Positions 53,620 through 64,000 of a stretch of DNA of 64,000 bases are shown here, one piece after another (within the stretch, counting starts at the first letter, position 1; every line of letters starts with the position of its first letter). A model generated the notes under the pieces. The model was given only the letters and a program-made list of their open reading frames with translations, was not told the origin of the DNA and searched no databases. The position numbers were made by a program, and so were the translations under genes. Source of the DNA: Lachnoclostridium sp. Marseille-P6806 (lineage in GTDB: Bacteria; Bacillota; Clostridia; Lachnospirales; Lachnospiraceae); NCBI RefSeq assembly GCF_900625025.1, contig NZ_LR130576.1, forward strand, positions 124,001 through 188,000. The letters are read 5' to 3'.

Positions 53620-55449
53620 TCACATCCGCTCCGGCGCCTCAAAGCCGAGAACCGAAATGCAGGCCTCCAGGACGCCGAGCGCAAGGCCGAGCAGCGCAAG
53701 CCATCCGTCCCGCTTCTCCCTGTCCGCCTCGGAGAGGATCTTCGTTCCGTGGTAGAAGCTGTTGAATTCATTCGAGAGTCCGTAGATGTAGGAGCATATT
53801 CTGTGAGGGGCCTTTTCCTCCCACGCGCTCTGCATGACCTCCCCGAAGCGGGCGAGCGTGATCTGCAGGCTCTTTTCGGCAGGGCTCTGCGCCTCCCGGA
53901 TACCCGTCCCGCAGGAAGCGGTGCCGTCGCAGGAGGCTCCTCCCGGTTCCGCGCCCGCGGCGCCCTCTGCGGCGGCCGGCGCTTCCGCAGCCGCGCGGTG
54001 CAGTATCGACTTGATCCGCACCATGGTGTACAGGATGTACGGCCCCGTATCGCCCTCAAAGGAGCAGAATTTGTCCATATCAAAGATATAATCCTTGGAG
54101 CTCTGGTTTGAGAGATCTCCGTATTTCAGCGCCGCGAGCGCCACCTGCTCTGCGGTGCGGCGCGCTTCCTCTTCGGGAATATCCTCGTTGGAGCGGATCT
54201 TTTTCAGCATCTCCTCATTGATGTCCGCGATCAGCGTCTCAAGACGCATGACGCCGCCCTGCCTCGTCTTGAACGGTTTTCCGTCCTTTCCGTTCACCGT
54301 GCCGAAGCCGATATGCGTCAGCTTCACATGTTCCGGAACAAGCCCGGTCTTTCTCGCCGCACGGAACACCTGCGTGAAGTGGAGCTCCTGCCGCTTGTCT
54401 GTGACATAGAGCAGCTCGTCCGGCATGATCGTCGTCATGCGGTCCTGTATCGTCGCAAGATCGGTCGTCGTATAGAGCGCCGCGCCGTCAGATTTCAGCA
54501 GTATGCAGGGTGGCAGCTCCTTTGCGTCGCTCTCCTCTGCGACATCGATCACCAGCGCGCCGTTGCTCTCGTAGGCGCAGCCCGCCGACCTTATGCGCTC
54601 CACCATGCCTGGGATGATGTCGTTCACCGCAGACTCGCCGTTCCAGAGGTCAAAATCGACATCCAGCGCCGCATAATTCTTCCGGAGATCCGCGACGGAA
54701 ACCTCGATGATCTTCTGCCAGAGCGCATAATAGCCGCGCTTTTTCTCCTGCAGAAGATGCGTCGCCTCCATGGCCTCCCCGTAATACGCCTCATCCTCCT
54801 TGGAGCGTGCGCTCGCCGCCGGGTAGATCTCCTCGAGATCGCTCACCGTAAAGGGCGCTTCCTCGGGATATTCCCCGGCAAAGCTCTCGTCAAAATAGGG
54901 CAGCTCCGGGGAGCGGTGCCGGAGCTCCGTGATCACAAGCCCCATCTGCAGGCCCCAGTCGCCCATGTGGATATCGCCGATGATCTCATGTCCGTTGTAG
55001 CGGCCCATGCGCTTGAGCGCCTCGCCGATCACCGCGGAGCGGAGATGCCCCACATGGAGGGGCTTCGCCACATTCGGCCCGCCGTAATCGAGTACGATCC
55101 TCTGTTTTTTCTCCGGCTCCGGAAGACCGAATTTCGCACACACTCTCTCGCTGTTCAGATACGCCGCGAGAGCCTCCTCTTTCATCCGGAAATTCAGAAA
55201 GCCGGGTTTTACCGCCTCGGCGGACGCGAGTACGCTCTCCGGCGCGGCCATCAGCCGGACCGCGACCTCCTCCGCAATCAAAAAGGGCGCCTTGCGGTAT
55301 TGCTTCGCCCCGGTCATCGCCCCGTTGCACTGAAACTCACAGAGGTCCGGCCGATTGGAAATCGTCGTGCGCCCGAGCGCCGCATCGTAGCCCGCAGCCG
55401 CAAAGGCCTGCCCGACCTCCTCTGAAATCATATCCAACAGCTTCTGCAT
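53620..55449 (-). CDS. argS: Arginyl-tRNA synthetase
   Basis: 609 aa class I synthetase. HIGH-like motif in NVAKPLHVGHLRSAVIG; family segments LDYGGPN, GDWGLQMG and FKTRQGGVMRL. Between the catalytic core and the C-terminal DALR anticodon domain there is an Ala/Gly/Glu-rich insertion of about 37 residues (about 495-530). ATG 55449 is preferred, with AGGAG 7 bases ahead. It overlaps nothing downstream; queH ends 3 bases from its start. Confidence 0.94.
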   Translation of the reverse strand: MQKLLDMISEEVGQAFAAAGYDAALGRTTISNRPDLCEFQCNGAMTGAKQYRKAPFLIAEEVAVRLMAAPESVLASAEAVKPGFLNFRMKEEALAAYLNSERVCAKFGLPEPEKKQRIVLDYGGPNVAKPLHVGHLRSAVIGEALKRMGRYNGHEIIGDIHMGDWGLQMGLVITELRHRSPELPYFDESFAGEYPEEAPFTVSDLEEIYPAASARSKEDEAYYGEAMEATHLLQEKKRGYYALWQKIIEVSVADLRKNYAALDVDFDLWNGESAVNDIIPGMVERIRSAGCAYESNGALVIDVAEESDAKELPPCILLKSDGAALYTTTDLATIQDRMTTIMPDELLYVTDKRQELHFTQVFRAARKTGLVPEHVKLTHIGFGTVNGKDGKPFKTRQGGVMRLETLIADINEEMLKKIRSNEDIPEEEARRTAEQVALAALKYGDLSNQSSKDYIFDMDKFCSFEGDTGPYILYTMVRIKSILHRAAAEAPAAAEGAAGAEPGGASCDGTASCGTGIREAQSPAEKSLQITLARFGEVMQSAWEEKAPHRICSYIYGLSNEFNSFYHGTKILSEADREKRDGWLALLGLALGVLEACISVLGFEAPERM

Positions 55450-55451
55450 AA

Positions 55452-56198
55452 TCATTCTCCTGTATCTGCTTCGTTTCTATATCCGCGTCCGCGCGAAAAT
55501 TCACAGCCGCAGTAATCCTGCCGATAGAGCCCGTACTGCTCCGACAGCCGGATGGAACGGAGATATCCGTCCCGTTTCTTAAAATCGGACGGGAGAAAAG
55601 AGAGACGGCTCCCCGGATGCTCCGACCGTATCTTTTCCGCCGCCCTCTCGCCGATCGCATTGAGCCGGGAGGCGTCTTTTCTCGGCGAGATCGTGAGCGT
55701 CGTCGTAAAGAAATCAAAGCCATGCTCCCACGCGGCCTCGGCCGTTCGGTTAAGACGAAGCGCAAAGCATCCCGTGCAGCGCTCTCCGCCCTCCGGCGCG
55801 TCCTCGAACCCGGCCGCCATCGAAAGAAAGCGCTCCGGATCGTAGGGGGCCTCCAGAATCTCGATACGCTGTGCCGCCGGCGTGGAATTCATCCCCGCGC
55901 GAGTAAAGACCGCCTGCCGCTCCTCGGGGGAGGAGAGGCGCGACGCCTCCTCCACCTGACGGTTGTACTCGGCGATCAGCCGCCGCTCCTCTTCCTTTCG
56001 CCGCTCATATTCCCCGTCCGCCGTGATGTTCGGATTGTAATAATACACCGTCAGGCGGAAAAATTCACGCAGAAACTCGAGACAGTAGCTCGAGCAGGGC
56101 GCACAGCAGACGTGGACAAGGAGGGTCGGCGTCCGCCCCTCGCGCTGTGCCTGTCCGATGATGTTTTCCGTCTCGCGGCGAAAATTCCGTTTATTCAT
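55452..56198 (-). CDS. queH: Epoxyqueuosine reductase QueH
   Basis: 248 aa. It makes queuosine from epoxyqueuosine in tRNA, the non-QueG route. Conserved Cys clusters are visible: LVHVCCAPCSSYCLEFL at the N-terminus, ERCTGCFALRL in the middle and RQDYCGCEFS at the C-terminus, the expected iron-sulfur and redox sites. It sits between carB and argS in the same direction. Confidence 0.92.
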   Translation of the reverse strand: MNKRNFRRETENIIGQAQREGRTPTLLVHVCCAPCSSYCLEFLREFFRLTVYYYNPNITADGEYERRKEEERRLIAEYNRQVEEASRLSSPEERQAVFTRAGMNSTPAAQRIEILEAPYDPERFLSMAAGFEDAPEGGERCTGCFALRLNRTAEAAWEHGFDFFTTTLTISPRKDASRLNAIGERAAEKIRSEHPGSRLSFLPSDFKKRDGYLRSIRLSEQYGLYRQDYCGCEFSRGRGYRNEADTGE

Positions 56199-56227
56199 AG
56201 CTCCGCTTCTTCACAGCTTCCGTTTAT

Positions 56228-59200
56228 TTACAGCTTTGCCGCATCGACAATCCCGATCTCCTGTGTCTGCGCCGCATGCTCCAGAGAGGAGACCAGCGCC
56301 GCCGCCGTATCGAGGGAGGTGATGCAGTTCACGCCCGTCTCGATGGCGGTCCGACGGATCAGGAAGCCGTCCCGGTTCTTGTCCCGTCCCTGCGTCGGCG
56401 TGTCAATGACGAGATCGATGCGGTGCCCGAGCAGCAAATCCATGACCGTCGGCGATTCCTGCCCGATGCGGTTCACCTGACGGGCGCGGATCCCGTTCTC
56501 TTTCAGGACATCCGCCGTCCGCCTCGTCGAATAGATGATGTAGCCGAGCCTTTCATAGCGCCGCGCGATTTCAATGATCTCGCCCTTGTCGGCGTCCTTT
56601 ACCGTGACGATCATCTGCCTGTGCCGCGGGAGACGGACGCCCGCGCCGAGAAACGCCTTGTAAAGCGCCTCGTCAAAGGAGCGGGAAATTCCGAGACATT
56701 CGCCGGTGGACTTCATCTCCGGCCCGACCGAGATCTCCGCCCCGCGGATCTTCTCGGTGGAGAAAACCGGCATCTTGACCGCATAATATTCCGATTCCGG
56801 CTGCAGGCCGGGCGTGTAACCGAGCGCCCGCAGCTTTTTGCCCATCATGACATCCGCCGCAAGATCCACGATCGGGATCCCCGTCACCTTGCTGATATAG
56901 GGCACCGTCCGGGAGGAACGGGGATTGGCTTCGATGATATAGACCTCGTCTCCCACGGCAATGAACTGCACGTTGATGAGACCGATGATGTCCAGCTCCC
57001 TTGCAAGGCGCTTCGTGTACTCGGCGATCTGCTCCCTGACGCGCCCGCTGAGCGATTTTGCGGGGTACACCGAGATCGAATCCCCGGAGTGAACGCCGGA
57101 ACGCTCAATGTGCTCCATGATGCCGGGAATCACGATGTCCTCGCCGTCGCACACCGCGTCGACCTCGGCCTCCGTCCCCTGCAGATATTTGTCGACGAGA
57201 ATCGGATGCTCCTGCTCGTAGCGGTTGATCACCGCCATAAACTGTTCGATCTCCTCATCCGAGAGCGCGATCTGCATTCCCTGACCGCCCAGAACATAGG
57301 AGGGACGCACCAGAACCGGATAGCCCAGCCGGTTCGCGACGCTCTTCGCCTCCTCCGCGGTGAACACCGTCGCGCCCGCCGCTCTCCGGATCCCGCACTT
57401 CTGCAGAACCTCGTCGAAAATCTCGCGGTCCTCCGCCGCATCCACGTCTTTCGCATCGGTTCCGAGGATCGGAACTCCCATGCGGATGAGATCGGCCGTC
57501 AGCTTGATCGCCGTCTGCCCGCCGAACTGCACGACCGCATAGTCCGGCTTTTCCACATCGACGATATTCTGCACGTCCTCCGGCGTGAGCGGCTCAAAAT
57601 AGAGCTTGTCCGCAATGTCGAAGTCCGTGGAGACCGTCTCGGGGTTGTTGTTGATGATGACCGTCTCGTATCCCGCCCGGCGGAATGCCCATGTGGCATG
57701 CACCGAGCAGTAGTCGAATTCGATTCCCTGTCCGATGCGGATCGGGCCGGAGCCCAGAACCAGAACCTTTTTCCTGTCCGTCCGCTCCGCCGCAGCTTCG
57801 TTCTCCTCCTCCGGGCCGCCGTAGACCGAGTAATAATACGGCGTCTGCGCCTCGAACTCCGCCGCGCAGGTGTCCACGATCTTGTAGGCGGCCGTGATCC
57901 CCCACGCCAGCCGCCGCTCCCGCACGGCGGCCTCGTCAAGGCCGGTAAAGCGCGCGATCACGCCGTCCGGAAACTCTGCGTATTTCGCCTCCGTAAGGAG
58001 CTCGCGCGTGAGCTCCGCTCCGCCCCGCCCGATTCTGCGGAGCTTTTCCTCCACGCGCACGAGATGCGCGAGCTTGTCGATGAACCATTCGTCCACCATG
58101 GTGATCTCGTGGATGGTTGCGGCCGAAATGCCCTTGCGCAGCGCTTCGGCAATGACCCAGAGGCGCTGATCGTCGACCACGGTGAGGCGCTTGAAAAGAT
58201 CCTCTCTCGAAAGGCCGGAGAAGTCATAACTCGAAAGGCAGTCCACATGCTGCTCAAGCGAGCGGATCGCTTTCATGATGCCGCCCTCGAAATTATTGCT
58301 GATCGCCATAACCTCGCCGGTCGCTTTCATCTGCGTGGTGAGCGTGCGCTTCGCCGTGATGAACTTGTCGAAAGGAAGCCGCGGGAATTTGACCACGCAG
58401 TAATCGAGCGCCGGCTCGAACGACGCGAAAGTCTTACCCGTGATGGCATTGCGGATCTCGTCGATGGTGTAGCCCAGAGCGATCTTGGCCGCCACCTTGG
58501 CGATGGGATAGCCGGTCGCCTTGGAGGCCAGTGCCGAGGAACGGGACACGCGCGGGTTGACCTCGATCACACAGTACTCAAAGCTCGTCGGATGCAGCGC
58601 GAACTGTACATTGCAGCCGCCCGTGATTTCGAGCTCGCTGATGATGTTCAGCGCCGCCGTGCGGAGCATCTGATATTCCTTGTCGCTCAGGGTCTGGGAC
58701 GGCGCCACGACGATGGAATCGCCGGTATGCACGCCGACCGGATCGATGTTTTCCATATTGCAGACGGTGATGCAGTTTCCTGCGCCGTCGCGCATCACTT
58801 CATATTCGATCTCTTTCCAGCCTGCGATGGAGCGCTCCACCAGAACCTGTCCCACGCGGGAGAGGCGCAGACCGTTTTCGAGGATGCGGCGAAGCTCCGC
58901 CACATTGTGCGCGATCCCGCCGCCGGAGCCACCCAGCGTATAAGCGGGGCGCAGAACGACCGGATAACCGATCTTCTCCGCAAACGCGACACCGTCCTCG
59001 ATGTTCTCAACCACCTCGGAGGCCGCGACCGGCTCCCCGATCTTCTCCATGGTTTCCTTGAACAGCAGGCGGTCCTCCGCCTTTTTGATCGTGAGGGAGC
59101 TCGTCCCGAGAAGGCGGACGCCTTGCGCTGCAAGAAAGCCCGATTCCTCGAGCTCCATGCCGAGATTCAGTCCGGCCTGTCCTCCCAGCGTCGGGAGAAT

Positions 59201-59447
59201 GCTGTCCGGCCTTTCTTTCTCAATGATCTTTTCCAGAACATCCACGGTAAGAGGCTCGATGTAGACCTCATCCGCAATCTCCTTATCCGTCATGATGGTC
59301 GCCGGATTGGAATTGACCAGACAGACCTCAACCCCCTCCTCCCTGAGGGAGCGGCAGGCCTGCGTTCCCGCGTAGTCGAACTCCGCCGCCTGTCCGATGA
59401 CGATGGGACCGGAGCCGATAACCATTACCTTATGTACATTGGGATTT

Positions 59448-59455
<8 letters not shown>
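56228..59455 (-). CDS. carB: Carbamoyl phosphate synthase large subunit
   Basis: 1075 aa, full length. Two homologous ATP-grasp halves start MPKNPNVHKVMVIGSGPIVIGQ and KVLVLGSGPIRIGQG (about residue 555), and the allosteric MGS-like domain closes the protein (about 935-1075). It makes carbamoyl phosphate for pyrimidines and arginine with the small subunit carA. Its start overlaps carA by 8 bases. Confidence 0.96.
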
Positions 59456-60674
<1,219 letters not shown>

Positions 60675-60841
60675 GTTTCGGAAATCTCCATTCTGAATGA
60701 TCGGCGCGCTGCGCCGGCCGTCCGCAGGCCCCGCCGCAGAAGCGCCGTCCGGCTCCGCACCGGGCCCCGCCCTCGCGGCAGCAGCCCATCGGGCATATCC
60801 CGCTGGGCTGCTGCAAGGAAGCGCGGAATACCGCCTGCCGT
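60675..60841 (-). other. Intergenic region between purL and carA with a long hairpin
   Basis: 167 bases. GCAGCAGCCCA (60778-60788) and TGGGCTGCTGC (60804-60814) are perfect 11-bp complements with a further CGGG/CCCG pair inside. No T-run follows. It may end purL transcripts poorly, or belong to a carAB leader; I saw no clear PyrR-binding loop. Confidence 0.5.
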
Positions 60842-63800
60842 TTACAGGAAGTACTGCACGCCGCTCTCGAATATCTTCATATCCTGACGGCCGACAATAT
60901 TGACGGCCACACCCTCTCCCCGTCTCTCGCTGTGACACATCTTGCCGAGAACCCGTCCGTCCGGAGAGGTGATGCCCTCGACGGCAAAATAGGAGCCGTT
61001 GGGATTCCACTCCGCATCCATAGACACATCCCCCTGCGGGTCACAGTACTGCGTTGCGATCTGTCCGTTCGCAAACAGCGCCCGTATCGTCTCCTCCGGC
61101 GCGACAAAGCGCCCCTCTCCGTGAGATGCCGGATTGACGTACACGCCGCCGAGATCCGCCTCCTGAAGCCACGGACTCTTGTTGGAAACGACGCGCAGGT
61201 ACTGCTCCCTTGAGATGTGGCGGCCGATGGTATTGAACGTCAGCGTCGGCGAGCTCTCGCTCTGACCGTCTGTGATCTGCCCGCCGGGCACAAGCCCCAG
61301 CTTGATCAGCGCCTGAAAACCGTTGCAGATTCCGAGCGCCAGACCATCCCGCCCGTTCAGAAGTCCGTCCACCGCCTCCCGGATCGCGGCGTCACGGAAC
61401 GCCGTGGCAAAAAACTTCGCGGAGCCGTCCGGTTCGTCTCCGGCTGAGAAGCCGCCGGGGAACATGACGATCTGCGCCTGTTCAATGCCCTTGCGGAACA
61501 GCTCGACCGAGCGCCGGATATCCTCCGCATCCCGGTTGGCAAACACGCAGGTGACCGTTTTCGCGCCGGCCCGCTCAAAGGCGGCGGCGCTGTCATACTC
61601 ACAGTTGGTTCCGGGGAATACGGGAATGAACACCGTCGGCTGCGCCAGCTTATGCGAGCACAGCACCACGCCGTTGTACTTGTTTCCCTCCTCCGCATTC
61701 GGTGCGTCCGCCGCGTCATAAAGCGGAGATTCCACCTCTCTCCGGTCCGCGTCCGCCGCCGTCGGGAACACCTTTTCCAGCGTCCCCTGCCACGCCGCGA
61801 CCGCCTCCTCCAGCGTGACCTCCCGATCCGCCCATGAGAAGACCGCTCCCGACCGCTCCGAGCGGCCGGTTGTCGTACCGATCACACGGAAAGCGCCGCA
61901 CTCCCAGTCGAGGCTCTCCAGCCGGTCCGCATCCTCCGGCGTCATCTCCGCAAGGATATTGCCGATACCGTTTGCAAAGAGTTCCTCCAGATCGAGTTTG
62001 CCGTCGAAGCGGATGCCGTAATGGTTTCCAAAAGCCGTCTGAGCGGCAGCCGCCGCAATGCCGGAGCAGCCCTCCGCCTGCGCGGAAAGAATCTGTCCCT
62101 CCCGCATCAGCTCCGTGATTCTCTGATAGAGAACCAGAACATCGGCATAGACCGGAATATCGTAGTCGTCCCGGTTGATCCGGAACTCAACAAGAACATT
62201 CCCCTCGTCCTTGATCTCATTGGTGATCACATCGTCAAGCCGCGCCACGTCCACCGCAAAGGAGACAAGAGTGGGCGGCACATCAATGTCATTAAAGCTC
62301 CCGGACATGGAATCCTTGCCGCCGATGCTGGCAAGCCCGTAGCCGATCTGCGCGTCATAGGCCCCCAGAAGAGCCGCAAAGGGCTGCCCCCAGCGCTTCG
62401 GATCCTCCGACATGCGGCGGAAATATTCTTGGAATGTGAAATGCACGCGGGAGGTCTCGCCGCCGGACGCCACAATCTTCGCAAGAGACTCCGTCACCGC
62501 GTAAATCGCGCCGTGATACGGACTCCACGAGGAGAGGTACGGATCAAAGCCGTAGCTCATCATGGTGACGGTATCCGTCATCCCGCCGAGAACCGGGAGC
62601 TTTGCGATCATGGTCTGTGTTTGGGTGAGCTGATACTTCCCGCCGAACGGCATGCTGACCGTGCCAGCTCCGATCGAGGAGTCGAACATCTCCACCAGCC
62701 CTTTCTGCGAGCAGGTGTTCAGATCCGCGAGCTGCGCAAGGAACGCGCCCTCAAAATCATCCTCGTCCGCGTCGATCTTCTCTGCCACCGCTGCGCAGGC
62801 AATCCGCTCGAGGTAGTTGTGCGTCTCCGACGGAGATTCCACCTCGACCGAGCACTCCTGATGCGCGCCATTGGTATCAAGGAAGCGGCGGGAAATGCTG
62901 ACCACCTCGTCTCCGCGCCATAAAAGCGTCAGATACGGCTCTTTTGTGACGACCGCGAGAGCCGTCGCCTCGAGGTTTTCCTCCGCCGCAAGAGCCATAA
63001 AGCGCTCTCTGTCTTCCGGAGCCACGACCACGGCCATCCGCTCCTGCGACTCTGAAATCGCCAGCTCCGTCCCGTCGAGGCCGGCGTATTTCTTCGGCAC
63101 CAGATCCAGATCCACCCGGAGCCCCGCCGCCAGCTCGCCGATCGCCACCGAGACGCCGCCTGCGCCGAAATCATTGCACTTCTTAATAAGATGCGCCGCC
63201 TCCGGCCTGCGGAACAGGCGCTGTAGCTTCCGCTCCGTGGGCGCGTTGCCTTTCTGGACCTCCGCGCCGCAGGTCGAGAGGGATTTGGTCGTATGCGCCT
63301 TGGAGGATCCCGTCGCGCCGCCGATCCCGTCCCGGCCGGTGCGTCCGCCGAGCAGAATGACGATATCGCCGGGCGCCGGGCTCAGTCTCTGCACGCTGCG
63401 CCGCGCCGCAGCGCCCATCACCGCGCCGATCTCCATGCGCTTTGCCATGTAGCCCGGATGATAGATCTCGCGGACATGACCCGTCGCAAGCCCGATCTGA
63501 TTACCGTAGCTGGAATAACCGGCTGCCGCTCCCCGGACCAGCTTCTTCTGCGGCAGCTTGCCCTTTAACGTTTCGGACACGGGAACCGTGGGGTCGGCCG
63601 CGCCGGTGACGCGCATTGCCTGATAGACATAGCCGCGCCCGGAGAGCGGGTCGCGAATCGCGCCGCCGAGGCAGGTCGCCGCGCCGCCGAACGGCTCGAT
63701 CTCCGTCGGATGATTGTGCGTCTCGTTTTTGAAAAAGACCAGCCACTCCTCGCTCCGGGGACCGTCCCCGTAATCGACCTCCACCGGCACGACGACCGTG

Positions 63801-64000
63801 CATGCATTATTCTCCTCCGACTCCTCCATATCCGTGAGCTTGCCGTCCGCTTTCAGCTTCTTCATGCCCATCAGCGCGATATCCATCAGGCAGACATATT
63901 TGTCCTTCCGTCCCTGATACAGCTCGTCAAAGGTATCGCGGTAGCTCCGATAGCTCAGCTCCATCGGCGCCGAATAATAGCCGTCGTCGAACTGCACCTC
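60842..64000 (-). CDS. purL: Phosphoribosylformylglycinamidine synthase (N-terminus beyond window)
   Basis: About 1052 codons of the single-chain enzyme are present, and its N-terminus lies beyond base 64000. The two AIRS-like halves are recognised by FKNETHNHPTEIEPFGGAATCLGG and by GGKDSMSGSF. The C-terminal PurQ-like glutaminase has FPGTNCEYDSA, MFPGGFSAGDEPDGSAKF, nucleophile Cys in LGICNGFQALIKLG and SHGEGRF. It makes FGAM from FGAR, glutamine and ATP in purine synthesis. The large fused form is normal for many clostridia. Confidence 0.94.
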   Translation of the reverse strand, partial: EVQFDDGYYSAPMELSYRSYRDTFDELYQGRKDKYVCLMDIALMGMKKLKADGKLTDMEESEENNACTVVVPVEVDYGDGPRSEEWLVFFKNETHNHPTEIEPFGGAATCLGGAIRDPLSGRGYVYQAMRVTGAADPTVPVSETLKGKLPQKKLVRGAAAGYSSYGNQIGLATGHVREIYHPGYMAKRMEIGAVMGAAARRSVQRLSPAPGDIVILLGGRTGRDGIGGATGSSKAHTTKSLSTCGAEVQKGNAPTERKLQRLFRRPEAAHLIKKCNDFGAGGVSVAIGELAAGLRVDLDLVPKKYAGLDGTELAISESQERMAVVVAPEDRERFMALAAEENLEATALAVVTKEPYLTLLWRGDEVVSISRRFLDTNGAHQECSVEVESPSETHNYLERIACAAVAEKIDADEDDFEGAFLAQLADLNTCSQKGLVEMFDSSIGAGTVSMPFGGKYQLTQTQTMIAKLPVLGGMTDTVTMMSYGFDPYLSSWSPYHGAIYAVTESLAKIVASGGETSRVHFTFQEYFRRMSEDPKRWGQPFAALLGAYDAQIGYGLASIGGKDSMSGSFNDIDVPPTLVSFAVDVARLDDVITNEIKDEGNVLVEFRINRDDYDIPVYADVLVLYQRITELMREGQILSAQAEGCSGIAAAAAQTAFGNHYGIRFDGKLDLEELFANGIGNILAEMTPEDADRLESLDWECGAFRVIGTTTGRSERSGAVFSWADREVTLEEAVAAWQGTLEKVFPTAADADRREVESPLYDAADAPNAEEGNKYNGVVLCSHKLAQPTVFIPVFPGTNCEYDSAAAFERAGAKTVTCVFANRDAEDIRRSVELFRKGIEQAQIVMFPGGFSAGDEPDGSAKFFATAFRDAAIREAVDGLLNGRDGLALGICNGFQALIKLGLVPGGQITDGQSESSPTLTFNTIGRHISREQYLRVVSNKSPWLQEADLGGVYVNPASHGEGRFVAPEETIRALFANGQIATQYCDPQGDVSMDAEWNPNGSYFAVEGITSPDGRVLGKMCHSERRGEGVAVNIVGRQDMKIFESGVQYFL

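Noticed and set aside
53620-55560. T-box leader for argS or glnS
   Set aside because: No T-box sequence (the conserved GGTGG-ACCGCG type) was found upstream of either synthetase gene.

Overview
The window is 64 kb of a GC-rich Firmicutes chromosome, most likely Lachnospiraceae. The evidence for this is a YesM/YesN-type two-component pair next to an LplB/YtcP-type sugar importer, class III fructose bisphosphatase, QueH, YerC/TrpR, VanZ and YfhO proteins, class B sortase, DUF6062- and DUF6106-like proteins, and Gram-positive promoters and Shine-Dalgarno sites. No rRNA, tRNA or CRISPR array was seen. Almost all genes lie on the minus strand; only yesM/yesN, a tetR gene and yerC are on the plus strand.

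Region 1 (1-9.8 kb) is a glycan-use module: a GH43 enzyme, a three-gene ABC importer (two permeases and a lipoprotein binding protein) and, divergently, a sensor kinase and AraC-type response regulator. Region 2 (9.8-17.3 kb) is mixed. It holds a decayed copA end, a probable group IIC intron fragment just behind the uraA terminator, uraA, a class B sortase with a small anchored protein, a self-regulated TetR gene, a DUF6062-like protein and a MocR regulator.

Region 3 (17.2-36.6 kb, minus strand) is an exopolysaccharide operon with tightly overlapping genes. In transcription order it encodes an acyltransferase (frameshifted in a homopolymer), a MotA/ExbB channel fused to an EAL domain, a MotB-like protein carrying Cna-B-like domains, a Wzz/BY-kinase fusion, a Wzy polymerase, VanZ, a Wzx flippase, a glycosyltransferase, a YdjC deacetylase, an AlgD-like sugar dehydrogenase, a membrane-anchored GH5, GT2 and GT4 enzymes, an asparagine-synthase-like amidotransferase, another GT4 and the MocR regulator.

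Region 4 (36.5-64 kb) is housekeeping: glnS, guaB, lysC, hom, an ACT protein, yfhO, yerC, csp, hisA, fbp, dapB, dapA, cobO, argS, queH, carB, carA and a purL cut by the window edge.

Two things stand out. First, the channel-EAL plus MotB-Cna-B pair looks like an ion-driven motor whose wall-binding part is replaced by adhesin-like domains and whose stator carries a c-di-GMP domain. Second, guaB, dapB and the channel-EAL gene share a structured 5' leader. Its hairpin stem covaries while a 10-nt loop is kept, and that loop is complementary to the bases just before the Shine-Dalgarno site. Three further genes (lysC, the AlgD-like gene and the DUF6062-like gene) carry only the ribosome-proximal part of this motif.
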